Assembly (NCBI GenBank): GCA_015832175.1
Contig: WJXW01000009.1
Location: forward strand, 124,001 to 188,000
DNA from: Paraphaeosphaeria minitans
Taxonomy: Eukaryota; Ascomycota; Dothideomycetes; Pleosporales; Didymosphaeriaceae
Length of the DNA stretch: 64,000 nt
Direction: 5' to 3'
The notes beneath the pieces are model-generated. The model saw nothing but the letters and a program-made list of their open reading frames with translations, had not been told where the DNA came from and made no database searches. Numbering within the stretch: the first letter of the stretch is position 1; each line of letters begins with the position of its first letter. A program made the translations under genes and the position numbers. This document shows positions 1-11,466 of the stretch, in pieces.

Positions 1-2364
1 AAGCGAGGTGCAGTTATGGGAAGACGAGCAGACAGCCAAGGCCAAAGCAGCCCAGGGCGGTCAGAATGGTGTCCGCGAGCCTGAAGACGAGTACGAGTTC
101 GTGTTCGATCCCAGCACGAGCATTAATTTCGTTGGCGACGGTGTTAACTACGATCCTTCGAAGCAGCAACTGCAAGCACAGCTAGACGCCGCAGAGCAAA
201 GAGCCAAGTCGATCGCCGACGTCCGCACGTCACTTCCGATCCACAAGTACAAGGAGACCATCATCAACAGCATGATTTCAGAACAAGTTGTTATTGTTTG
301 CGCTGAGACGGGCAGCGGAAAGAGCTCGCAGCTGCCCCAATACGTGCTTGAGCACTACGAAAGCCAGGGGGACCATGAATCCATCATCCTGTGTACTCAG
401 CCACGCCGTGTAGCCGCGATTTCGTTAGCAACTCGCGTTGCAGAAGAACACGGTTCGCGTCTCGGTCAGACAGTGGGTTACACAATCAGGTTCGAAGACC
501 GGACAAATGAGAAAACTCGCATCAAATACATGACTGATGGTACTCTCTTGCGCCAATTCTTGACTTCGCCCGATCTCGACAAAATTCGAGCTATTGTCTT
601 AGATGAAGCACACGAGAGGACCCTCGCGACGGACATCTTAATGGCTCTTTTGAAAGTACGTAACTTCCATCTACTTGATGAGATCAGCACTAACAGTAAT
701 CAGGATGTAATGAAGTATCGAACAGATTTAAGAATACTGGTCAGCAGCGCCACGATGGACGCACAGTCTTTCTCCTCTTATTACTCTGGGGCTCCGATTC
801 TCTGGGTGCCTGGTCGCTCATACCCAATCACTTCGTACTTTGCCTCTCAACCTGAGGCCAATTATCTGTAAGTTACCCCATAGTACGCATTCGCTGTGTC
901 AGACACCGACACTTCACCTCTCACCACGTTTATAACATAGCTAACTTAAGAGCCAGGCAAGCGAGTATAACGACGGTGTTTCAGATACATGCAAGTGCTG
1001 CTGACGGCGACATCCTCGTGTTCCTGACTGGACAAGATGAGATCGAAGTTGCGCTTCAGAGTATTGAGGAGACTAAGCTCAAACTCGGGAATCGAGTGAA
1101 GGAGTTGATCGTACTTCCCCTGTACTCTTCCCTGCCGCAGGAGGAGCAAGGGTTGATATTTAGGCCCGCGCCGGAGGGGGCACGGAAGTGCATACTTGCT
1201 ACCAACATCGCCGAGACCAGTTTAACCATCGACGGCATTCGTTACGTAGTCGACTGCGGTTACTCTAAAGAGAACAGCTATAACAACACCACTAGATTAG
1301 AGCAACTCTCTGTTGTTCCAATCTCGCGAGCTTCCGCAAACCAGAGAGCTGGACGTGCTGGACGTACGGGGCCTGGAAGCTGTTTCAGGCTGTACACACA
1401 GTATTCATTCCAGAACGAGTTGGCTGAGACTTCCGAACCCGAGATCCTGAGAGTTAATCTGACCAGCACTGTTCTTCTCCTGAAATCGATCGGTGTCAAC
1501 GACCTCCTTAATTTTGAGTTTATGAGTCCTCCGGCACCAGAATCAATCGCATCGAGTCTGGAAACGCTCTATTGCCTCGGTGCTCTTGATTCAAGAGGGG
1601 TAGTCACCCGAGTCGGGAGATCCCTCGCCCAATTTCCTCTGCCAGCCGAGCAGGGCAAGTGCTTGCTGAAAGCAAGCGAGCTGGGCTGTCTTCGTCCCGT
1701 AATTAAAATTATTTCGATGCTAGGAGAGGCCAATGCCCTCTTTTTCGCGCCGAAGGACAAAAAGCTACATGTTGACGCCGCACGACGCCGATTTTATGTA
1801 AATGGATTGGGCGACTACGGCGCATATGAAAGAATCTACTCCAGCTGGGTAGAAACGGAGTACGACACGATGTGGGCCAAACAGGAATTCCTGCAAGCGA
1901 AAACTCTCGCTCGCGTACGTAACGTACACGAACAACTCGAGAAGCTGTGCGAACAAGTTGGCCTCGTCCCCGAAGACGAAGGCGAGCTGGACCCTGTCGC
2001 TGTCAAGAAGGCTTTCGTGTCCGGCTACTTCGCCAACTCGGCACGCATGGCACGAGATGGGCAGTCCTACCGGCCGGTCAAGGGCGCGAACTCCACAACC
2101 GTGTGGATACACCCAAGCAGCTGGGTCCATGAGCCGACCGAACGTCCGAAATGGTTGATCTACTCGGAACTAGTTTTGACCTCCAAGGAATTCATGCGTT
2201 CGGTTTTACCAATCGAGCCAGAGATGCTGACGGAGTTGGCGCCCTTCTACTTCAAAGAGGGGGACATCGAGAAGTTGGGAATGGATAAGAAGGTGGGGAA
2301 AGGAAAGGGAAAGGTCGGTGTGGATGTCGGGACTACAGGTACCGAGAAACGCATGCCGGTTTAG
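1..2364 (+). CDS. PRP2: PRP2/DHX16-type DEAH-box splicing helicase (5' partial)
   Basis: ATP-dependent RNA helicase of the spliceosome; Prp2 remodels the activated B complex before the first transesterification. The frame is open from base 2, so the N-terminus lies outside the window. Visible motifs in order: Walker A-like GETGSGKSSQ, motif Ia TQPRRVAA, DEAH, SAT, then after the intron the second RecA lobe with FLTGQDEIE and QRAGRAGR, followed by the winged-helix, HA2 and OB-fold C-terminal region. I place one intron at 868-956 (GTAAGT donor, CTAAC branch, CAG acceptor); joining restores the family sequence around the FQIH/LVFLTGQ segment. About 757 residues lie in the window, against roughly 1,100 for a full Prp2. 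The related Prp16, Prp22 and Prp43 are alternatives, but the acidic EDEYEFVFD segment and the C-terminal half fit Prp2/DHX16 best. Confidence 0.9.
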
Positions 2365-2861
2365 ACCAAGACCACGCGGAATATTCAGAAATTCTTCCGC
2401 GAGGAGAAACCAGCGAGATGGGATTTTGTTGTTTTCTTCGTTGATACCCAATATATACCTTTCTTCACTAGAATTTGGTGATGGATATCTGCAGTATTGC
2501 ACTTGTATTCGTTATTTATACTTGTTACTATGATTTATGTCTGCGGACGACTCTTCAATCTTTATGCAGTGCGGTCGCTGACCTTTTAGCGAGTCCCACA
2601 CGGATCTTCACACGTTCACGTATGAGCGCCCCCGGCTTGATCTCGCCCGTGTTACTCAGAAAGGTATCGTACTCTTCATTTGGACGCGCTGCGCTCGGAG
2701 GTGAACGTAGAGAATCAAGTTTGCACACATACTGTCAATGGTCAGATTTGAGGAAACCATTTATCTGTTATTCCAAGCCCAGTTGCCAGAATCTGAAACC
2801 CGCAGAATTCGTCCTGGTACAATTCAGGGTCCTCAGACAACAGGCAAGACATTGCTTTTGA
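2365..2861. other. Intergenic between convergent PRP2 and ALG1
   Basis: About 500 bases between the stop codons of two convergent genes, so it should hold both 3' UTRs. A 128-codon open frame at 2475-2861 has no recognisable domain and no coding character that I can see. No repeat or RNA gene was noticed. Confidence 0.5.
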
Positions 2862-4398
2862 CTACACGAGCCTAAACAGCTTCCCACCAACCCGGTCCCA
2901 CTCATCATCCCACCGGTTCTTACTCTCCTCCACCGCACCCTTCTTCAGCGTCGGCAACACACTATCCTTACTGCCAAACAGCTCCACCAGCTGCCCTGCC
3001 AACTGCTCACTCGAATTGAACCCCTTGCCATTGACATCCTCCTTCACCAGCTCCGGCCACGCCTCAAAATCTCCCCACCCGATCACCGGCAGACCAGCGC
3101 CAAACATATCCACAACCTTCATCGGGAGGTCGACACCCGAGGACGACGTATGCAGCGAGACACCCAGGTCCGCAGCACCGAGGAGAGTCGCGTAGTTCCC
3201 TGGCGTCAGCCACACCGTCCGAATAACCACATTCCGCAGCTTCTTCTCCTGCTCCATCTTCTTCACGAGCGAGAGATAGTGTTCCTTCTGCGGGCCCTTC
3301 CCCGTGATGATAGCCAAGATCTTCGGGAGCGAAACCTGTGACGTCGCACGCGCAGAGTAAGTTCCCAGCGCGGCGAGGAAGAGGGAGAAGTCCTCGTCTG
3401 CGGTCCAGGAAGTCGAGGACACGATGAGCTTCCATGAGCCTTTGGCGAGGTCCTGCGCGTACGGCGCTGTTTCTGGGAGACGGGCGAGGAACTTTGAGCG
3501 TTCGGACGCGTTGAGGGGACGGAAGAGCGCGGCGGGTCGGTCGTGCAGGGCATGCGCTGTTACGCCGTAGCTGTCCTTCAGGACGCGTGCCATGGCGTGC
3601 GTGACGGTGATGTGCTGTGAGGCCAGTCTCGAGAAAGCGTTTTCGTACAGAGCGGAGATGTTGACTAGAGGGTGGGAAGCGCCGAGTTTGAGGGCGAGGA
3701 TCGAGTACCCGAAGTTGTGCCAGTCGATGACGAGCTCGGTGTTGCGAATAAAGCTGACTATTGTTGCGATGGCCAGGGTCGGGATAGAAGGCGGGCTTTG
3801 TACGAGCATGTAGCGTGCGGGTTCGGAGGTGTAGCCGAGGGCGCGGTAGAGGGTCCAAGACTGGTGGAGAGCTTTGAGGGGGGCAAGTATGGGGAAGAGG
3901 AGCTTGGAGCTGGAGCGGAGGATGGATGGGGATAGGGCGAGGGGAACGATGGTAATGAGGTCGCTGGAGGCTACATCTGGATGCACTTCGGATTCTAGCA
4001 AGGCAGTGAGTAGATGGTCACTCCGTGTGAAAGAGCTGGGAAATACCCTGATATCCAACCAAGTAGACCTTTCCGCCATGCTTGGCGATGCTGATGGCAT
4101 GGTACTGCATGCGCGGTGACCGACCGATGTCGCCCAAAACCACGATTTGGGTTGTCCGTCCCGCCTTGAAATGCACATTATTCTTTTCATCTTTTCTCTT
4201 CAACTTGATCTTCTCGCCCCTCTCGTTCTTGGCCCTTAGTGGCTTCTCCTTGTAGGGGTGATATTGCGAGGGCAACGTGATCAGGATGATGGTGAATAGC
4301 GTGGAAAGGCCAAGTATGGCGTAGAGTGCAACATGGAACAGCCAGCTGCCCTTGTCGCCAATGAAGTCGTCGCGGAGGATTTCGAATGGATTCCACAT
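2862..4398 (-). CDS. ALG1: ALG1 beta-1,4-mannosyltransferase (GT33)
   Basis: Adds the first mannose from GDP-mannose to dolichyl-PP-GlcNAc2 on the cytosolic face of the ER, an early step in N-glycan assembly. The product is 494 aa from the ATG at 4398. It has a hydrophobic anchor at about residues 18-38, then a GT-B fold with [12 protein letters not shown] near the N-terminus and the donor-site region ending [18 protein letters not shown]. One 52-nt intron, 3995-4046, interrupts the VGYQ/ESEVHPD junction; splicing restores the motif expected of ALG1. An in-frame ATG at 4446 would add 16 residues. I prefer 4398 because it has A at -3, whereas 4446 has C. It is divergent from MSC2 and convergent with PRP2. 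Confidence 0.9.
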
Positions 4399-4826
4399 GT
4401 TGATGCAGCGTCGGCACGAAGGAGTAGATACCCAGGCAATGTACATACGCTGCTGCAGTAAAAGGTCACGTTTGTGGCGGAGTCAGCCACATGCCACGCT
4501 AGGTAGGACGCCACAGTTGCGGAGCCGGGCAGGCGCGACGGCGGGCATCGCGCCTGCCAATCTCGGTGAGACGAGACCCCTGAGTGGCCGCGGCCGCTAT
4601 TGAGTCTCGACGAAACATTATTCAAGACGCCGTACCGCTTTGCGATACCTCCACCTCCCCGCAATTCGCCCAGACTCCCCGCGCTTTGTTGTTCCAGCTC
4701 TGTAGCTCTGACCGCATCGGATGCGACAATAGAACCCAAAACACCAAGAGAATCCAGTGGCGCGGCCCTTTTGCCTAGTCGGATGCGCCCAGGCGACATC
4801 GCGACGGACCCCCGAAAGCGCTACAT
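4399..4826. promoter_or_regulatory. Shared 5' region of ALG1 and MSC2
   Basis: About 430 bases between the divergent starts of ALG1 and the zinc transporter gene. It must contain both promoters. I see no clear TATA box or repeat. Open frames here on both strands lack any family resemblance. Confidence 0.45.
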
Positions 4827-7734
4827 ATGGCGTCTACGTATGCCTTGCCTATAGATAATGCGTCGCCCGCCCGTGGCCATGGACACTCGCACTCGCACTC
4901 GCACTCACACTACGCTGCCCATCATTCTGCGCCCTGGACTGTCCAGATGAACGGCGCATCGCCTTCCAGGGTACAAAGCCATGCGGGGGGTGCCCACCGA
5001 CATGCCAGATCCGAGATGAACGGTCAATTGTACACGCAGGAACTATCTCCCTACGGCCACCAGCATAACCAGTCGCACGATCCTGGACACAGCCATTCGA
5101 GATCGACCGACTCGACGTACACGCTGAAGCCATTCACGAATGGGCGGCCCAAGGGTAGACCGCGGGGCGAGTCCGACTTAGGAAGGCCAGGAGGAGGGAA
5201 GAGTGCTGCCGCGAAGCAGGCTTTCCCACCAATCGACGAACACCCGGCCGCGTTCCCTACACAGTCGTGCGTGAACCATGCTCACATAAAGAGGAAATAT
5301 GCTAATTGGAAACCAGGTCATGGCTCGAACTTCCCGAGGCCCTCACAGCCCTCCTCGTGCCCCTCCCTTACGTCTTCGCGTCGCTTGCATATTTCAACGC
5401 TGTATCGCAGACCCGCAAGACGCCTACGAGCCTGGCAGACGCAGTGGCCGACTCCAATGGTCTGGAATATCCGGGTGGCGGACGATTGCTCCATGCGTGT
5501 ACGCTTTCGTCTGCGACACTGCTGCTCGTGGGGCTTATATCCAAGTTCCGCCTGGCCACAGACGAACCGCTGGACAGACGGAAGGAGCCGAAAGAAGCTG
5601 GCTGTTTCCACCCAAGCTTGGTGCTACGCGCGAGTTTATACGCACTCGGCGTCATGCTGCCCTTCTATGCTACCATGCAGTTAGGAGGTGCCACAACAGC
5701 CCTCTTTCTTCTGGTGGCCTTCACAGCAGGTTTGGGTGGTCTTGACCAAAAGCCCGGGAAACAGTCGGCGTGGGACAACACCAGGCGAACCTTGCGCACC
5801 AGGACGACAACGTACGCTGCTCTGTTGATCGCAATGGTTGTGCGCAGCGTCACTGCCGCAGAGACAGTCGGAGTGATACTAGGCTTCATCGCGCTGGCCA
5901 TTTCGATATTTGTCATTCCGCCGCCCCTACCGACCACGGGCTGGTCCTTGATGACATCGCAGCCTCACAATGACTGGACTACGCAAACGTCAACACGTGC
6001 GAGCTTGCCAAAACCGTCCTCTCCTCTGATCAGTACCACGTTAGATACCGACCTTACCCTGGCGACCGGTCTTGTGTTGACTTGCTTCACTGTTATCTTC
6101 GCCCAATTCTCTTCAGCTGCACCTTCTTTGTCGCATCACGCACTTTTGCTTTCCACCCTTTCCATTGCATCAGCTACAGCATCCGTATACCTTTCGTCTC
6201 CCAACGCTTTACGCAGTCCTAAAAAGAGTGGCTTGGCAATTGGCGGCTTGCTCACGGCTCTATTCGCACAATTTGAGCATCAAGCCTGGCATACTTACGT
6301 CGCTTTCGCTGTCGTCCTCGGGGCAACCGCTTTCGATACACGGGCATCAGCCCATTCTCGAGCCTCGTCACACGATCATTCACATGCGACCCATCGTCAT
6401 TCACACTCGCACGATCATGATCACGACCACGGTCACGACCACCACCTCCATGGCAACCATTCCAAGGTATCCGCATTCATCATTGCACGTTGCACGTCAG
6501 GTTCCATTATTCACAGTGTGATGATTGAGAAGGACTCGCGCCGCATTGCTTACTTTGGAGTACTGAACCTATCCTTCATGATGGTCCAGTTCTTTTATGG
6601 TTATGTGAGCGGATCACTGGGCCTACTCACCGACAGCATCCATATGCTGTTCGACTGTGCTGGCCTTGCAGTCGGCTTGGCAGCTGCGGTGATGAGCAAG
6701 TGGCGTCCGAATGCCGCTTTCCCATACGGCTATGGAAAAGTTGACACGCTGTCTGGGTTTGCCAACGGCGTGTTCCTATTGCTGGTCAGTGTGGAGATCT
6801 GCTTTGATGCATTTGAAAGGCTATGGGAAGGTCACGAGCTGCGGAGGCTCAATGAGCTGCTTATCGTCAGTGTGCTTGGTTTCTTGGTGAACATCGTGGG
6901 CCTGACAGCATTCGGGCACGCCCATCACGGTCATGGACACGACCACAGCCAGTAAGCCAATAAGCCGTACAAACAAGGATTGTACTAACGCCTAATAGCG
7001 ATCATGGAGACCACGGCCACGGCCATGGACATTCCCACGACAATGAAAACATGCAGGGCATCTTCCTGCACATTCTTGCCGATGCACTGGGCTCTGTCGC
7101 TGTGATCATCTCGACCCTCCTCACTAAGTATTACGGCTGGTCTGGCTGGGACCCGATTGCGTCCTGCATCATCGCCATCCTCATCTTCCTCTCCGCCATT
7201 CCCCTCGTAAAGAGCGCCGGCATGCGACTGATGCTCTCTCTGCCTGCAGACGTGGAGTACGGTATTCGCAATACGCTTCAAGAGCTCAGTTCCTTACGAG
7301 GCGTCGTGGGTTACGCTGTACCGAAGTTTTGGATGGAGGACGAAGGCGCTGCGCACGCTGAAGTGCATGCCCACGAGCACGAGAAGTGCGACCATGATGC
7401 TGCGCATGGGAATGGACATGTCCACTCTCACGCGGAACATGACCATGACCATGACCATTCCGATCATGGCCACTCGCACTCGCATAGCCACCCAACCCAT
7501 GATCATGATCATAGCCATGACCACCACGACCACGACCACGATCACGACCACGCACCTCACGGCCAACGCATCCTCGGCGCCATACATATCATCGCCGCGC
7601 GAGGCGCAGATGTCGAAGACGTCCGCGAACGCACAAAGCAATTTCTCAAAGGCAATGGCATGCACGTGGTTCTACACGTTGAGCGGGAAGGCGAAGGGAA
7701 CTGCTGGTGCGGTGGTGGGAATAAATCGAACTGA
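4827..7734 (+). CDS. MSC2: MSC2/ZnT5-like cation diffusion facilitator, zinc transporter
   Basis: Predicted Zn2+/H+ exchanger of the early secretory pathway; yeast Msc2 works with Zrg17 to supply zinc to the ER. The product is 936 aa from three exons. Introns are 5267-5316 (50 nt) and 6952-6998 (47 nt); both keep frame. The N-terminus is His-rich (repeated HS), followed by about a dozen hydrophobic segments of the long Msc2/ZnT5 extension, and then the CDF core starting near FGVLNLSFMM. The transport-site residues are visible in TDSIHMLFD and in HILADALGS. Three His-rich stretches (N-terminus, the loop before the CDF core, and a long HDHDHDH run near the C-terminus) are typical zinc-binding loops. 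The length and the N-terminal extension separate it from the shorter CDF proteins Zrc1 and Cot1. Confidence 0.88.
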
Positions 7735-9071
7735 GTTTAGCGTGAAGATCTTTTGTTTTTGTTTCCGAGATAGCATATTAGGGCGTTTATATCAAGGGGT
7801 CTTACTATGAACATAACTCTTGTGTCTTTTTGCACATATTCTCAGGCACATGTAACTATATGGAGCGGGGCGTTTCTTTTGGGGCTTTGTGAGCGACAAG
7901 GCGCATATTATACAATGTTAATTATCAAAGCCGTACCGACCATTTTCATAGTTTTGACAGAACGAGTCATCTTGACTACGCTTGCTTCTTGCTCCATCAT
8001 CCCTGTCACCACGTCACCAAGTCCCCGCGGCCCAGCATACCTCAGAAATGTACAACCAGATGCCGTTTATGAAGGTGGCTTCGGGCACGGCGGCGAGGAG
8101 GGGACACGCAGTTCTGATGGGTGACGCCTGCCCGAGAAATCGACCTTGTATAGCGAAAAGGAACCTTGCGTGATGCCGCCGGAGAGTGAGCAGTTTTCTG
8201 CATCTACGGCGAAGACGTCGTGGAGGTATTCTGCGATGCCGAACAGGGCTGTCGCGTTTTGGAATGTGTGGAGTCGTTTTGCTGAAGGATGCAGGGAGGT
8301 GGGACTCAAGGCATAGAGATCAGGTGTTGATGGTTTAGAAGAAGCTCGTTGTTCCTGCGGACGGACGATGTTTTCGATCCAAAGTGCCGTTTGGGAACTG
8401 GTATAGAGGGGGTGGTTTTGTTTATATGCTTTGACGTTTGTGAAGAGGATGCTGCACGAATGGGGAGAGGCCAAAGACTGAAGACGAGGATTGAGCGAAA
8501 CGTGTTTGCTGCGAAGTGAGAAGGTGCATACATAACACGAAGTGTACATACCAACTTATCCGGCTGCCCAGTAAGCACGATGTGAGCCACTGTTCATATT
8601 CATCGGCGTGCAGCAGCACAGACATCCGATCTTCGATCGTAAGTGATATAGACATAGCTACACGGACTTGTTTACTCGAATAGGACATGGGATTGTTTAC
8701 CAGGCGGATCGCGTCGTTGCAACCGGTCATCCATCAGCACGGAATGAACGATGCCCCAGTCATGTTGCGTGTCGAGCCGCCAGGAGCCTGCCCATGCGAA
8801 GATCGAGGTCTAGGTCAATGAAGAAGAGTTTTTCTAGTTTTGTGAGAGCAGACGCATTTTATGAGTAGATGCAAATTGGCCTCGCTACGTACGTGCAACC
8901 AGTGGATGAAAACGCGAGTCATGACGTCGTCATCACCTGACTCGCGTCAGCCTCCAAAATCCTCTTTCGACCAAGCGAGCTTTCACGCTTCAACCTCACC
9001 GTCGCGAAACCTGCAGCTATGAAGCAACCTTGCATGCCTTCTCCATACAAATATAACTCCAGTAAGAGGGG
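7735..9071. other. 1.3-kb interval between MSC2 and TFIIIC gene
   Basis: Apart from the doubtful minus-strand ORF at 8067-8549 I see no gene. The first 250 bases are likely MSC2 3' UTR and the last 150-200 bases the TFIIIC promoter. No tRNA or repeat was noticed. Confidence 0.4.
8067..8549 (-). CDS. Doubtful 160-aa ORF, function unknown
   Basis: An ATG-started frame of 160 codons. I recognise no domain. The stretch ALFGIAEYLHDVFAVDAENC looks more protein-like than the rest. Upstream on the same strand, short open pieces with coding-like composition lie in other frames (for example RLDTQHDWGIVHSV around 8740-8790 and ADEYEQWLTSCLLG around 8570-8610). A decayed or multi-exon gene covering roughly 8.07-8.87 kb on this strand is therefore possible. 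It sits between the 3' end of MSC2 and the start of the TFIIIC gene. Confidence 0.22.
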   Translation of the reverse strand: MYTSCYVCTFSLRSKHVSLNPRLQSLASPHSCSILFTNVKAYKQNHPLYTSSQTALWIENIVRPQEQRASSKPSTPDLYALSPTSLHPSAKRLHTFQNATALFGIAEYLHDVFAVDAENCSLSGGITQGSFSLYKVDFSGRRHPSELRVPSSPPCPKPPS

Positions 9072-11466
9072 ATGTCAGACACCACGACAATAGCGTGCTG
9101 GCCCGCGTGTGTCGACGCAATTGATTGGAGCCATGATGGTATTATCGCACTTGCAAGCGAGGAACAGGTTGAACTTCTTGTGAGTGGATACACGCACATG
9201 CGAGCTACACTGCGATAGATTAATCCAAGATGAAATACATGCTAACAAGCAACAAGTTTCCACACACCAGGTCCAACGACACGGAGCACGACTTTTCCTC
9301 TTGGCATCACATTCCACTGGCCGCCTCGTGGTTCACCGCAACAGAGCTTCCGGAGAAAGAAGCTGGACCAGTATCTACCTACTCAATCGGCGAGGAAGTT
9401 TCCACCAGCGCGCCCGTATCAATAGCCTGGTCGCCGCCTGGTATCGCGAAGCATCGACGATGTGCGCTTGGCGTGTTGACGTCGAGCTTGATTCTGAGCA
9501 TCTGGGCCAGTGAGGGGAAGATTGATGATGAATTGAGTTGGAAGCGGAAGCTGGTACGCCTTTACGGTCTTCAAAGGCGATATTCATACTAATACGATCT
9601 TCACTACACTAGATCATCAATGATGCCCTCGTACTGTACTTCTCGAGTAACTTGAACGAGGTCGAAAGTGCTCTGGTCCATGAAACCACCGAAAAGATGC
9701 GTCTACGCGCCCGCATACGATCCTTTACCTGGGCACCTTCGCTATCCAATCCGAAACCAGCTGCTACCATCGGCATGCAGACTACTTGGGCTCAACCTTT
9801 CGTTGCTGTCGCCAACGATGACAACCAAATTGCTATTGTTGCTGTCGATACGCCAACCACGACTCTAAATGCCGAGGAAGAATGGTCTGGCGAAGTTCTG
9901 AATCATTTCTCGATCACCCCCGATTCTGGAAACGTGTTTGAGAGCGCTAACACGTTCGATGAGATAGTGCAACAGCAGCGGTATGTTTCCCGACTTGCGT
10001 GGAGCCCATGGACGATACAGGGAGAGTGGTTTCATTCTGTCTTGGTGTACGCTACGAACGAAGATTTACGCGCCCGTGTTGTTACGTACAGCGGCGAAAC
10101 CATCGGCATCGGAGACGATGAGGTTGTCTATCCTGATATCAAACTTCGATATGCTGGCCCGATGAAGTGGTCATCCAAAATCGAGAACGGAGACACAGTC
10201 ACATTGGCACTATTCACCCTTACCAACGTTGTAATCCTGAAGATATCTGCAAGTAATGCTGAAGTCCTTGCTCGGACGGAGCACGATCTGGACGGCCGCT
10301 GGGACGAAACGAGCGCAGCAGTGTGGGACCACACAACAAAAGATCCGACCATTCACTTCGCTTCACTGCAGACGACACTAAGCTACACAAATCGCCTCCA
10401 GTGCTCGAACCAGTCTCTCGGTCCAATTCCCAGCCACCCTCACTGGCGAGAGCAGTTGTGGGATGCACAGGCACTTTTCAGTGCTCAACATGAACTTGCA
10501 GGCAATGTCCGAAGCAAAGTCTGGGGCCTGTCTACTTCGCCGCTCGGCGATTTCATCGCATCATGCAGCACCATACATCCCAGTGACATGATAGAATACG
10601 GACCGCCTATTGACCGGCGCACATCGATCGCCATCTCCGGCTTACGAAATTACGATAAAGACGCCAAACTCGAAATCCCTGCACAGGATTGCAGTGCAGA
10701 GGGCCTTGTCTTCACGCTTCGCAAGTGGGCCGAGCGCACAGGTGACGGTAGCGAATCCGTGCCTACCACGATCGATGAAGTGGCCGCCCAGCTATTTGGT
10801 CTGCACTCCAAATTTTCTTCCTCACATATAAACAGAGAGGAACCTACATCAGAAGTTCCAACGACTGACATCCATGCCCTCATCGCATACATCAAAAATA
10901 GCCTCCTCTCTTCCTTCACCCTCAAGAACCGCCTGCACATCCTCGTCTCCCAAACCCTCGCCCCCTCCATCCCCACACTCCTTTCCCGCACCCTCATCGC
11001 CTACCGCCTAGCAGCCTTCGTCTCCGTGCTCCCTCAATCACTCACACATGCAACACGGTTCTCCGCTGAGATCGCAGAACACCACTGGCGCATCGTCGCT
11101 CTCGTCGACGCCATCATGGCAGATGGAGACGAGGGGTGCCCCCAAGACACAGTTCCAGCATTAATGTATCCCTGCGACACCTGCGACTTTTGCTCTGCCT
11201 CGATACCGCTCGAAGATCTGGACACCGCGCGATGCGCGAACGGGCACGAGTTCTCCCGGTGTGGTATTAGCTTCATCGCCATACAGCGGCCGAGGATTTC
11301 GAAAGCGTGTGCGCTGTGTCGGACGCCGTATTTGAGCGAGGAGTTTGTGGGGGCACAGGAGGAAGATGAGGAAGGTGGGAGGTTAGATGGAGAGGTTTCG
11401 CTGGCGAGAGCGTTGTTTCTAGCGTGCGATGTGTGTGTTTATTGTGGAGGGAAGTTCACGGGGTAG
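9072..11466 (+). CDS. TFIIIC 90-kDa-type subunit (WD40 N-terminus, zinc-binding C-terminus)
   Basis: Subunit of the RNA polymerase III factor TFIIIC, which binds the A and B boxes of tRNA genes; homologous to human GTF3C4 and fission yeast Sfc9. The product is 752 aa. The N-terminal half has weak WD40-like blades (WSHDGIIALASEEQVELL, then LTSSLILSIWAS). The C-terminus has a Cys/His cluster: CDTCDFC, then CANGHEFSRC, CALC and finally CVYCGG, which matches the zinc-finger domain of TFIIIC subunits. Introns are 9180-9256 and 9554-9612, both GT-AG and phase 0. For the first one I use the AG at 9255-9256, not the one at 9269-9270, because only the former keeps frame. The start ATG lies in exon 1, which is 36 codons long. 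Confidence 0.82.

Noticed and set aside
2475..2861. 128-codon plus-strand frame after PRP2
   Set aside because: No recognisable family, Ser/Leu-rich random look, and it lies where two convergent 3' UTRs are expected.
4281..4799. 172-codon minus-strand frame upstream of ALG1
   Set aside because: It overlaps the ALG1 first exon in another frame and has no domain; ALG1's own anchor segment starts at residue 18 of the chosen model.
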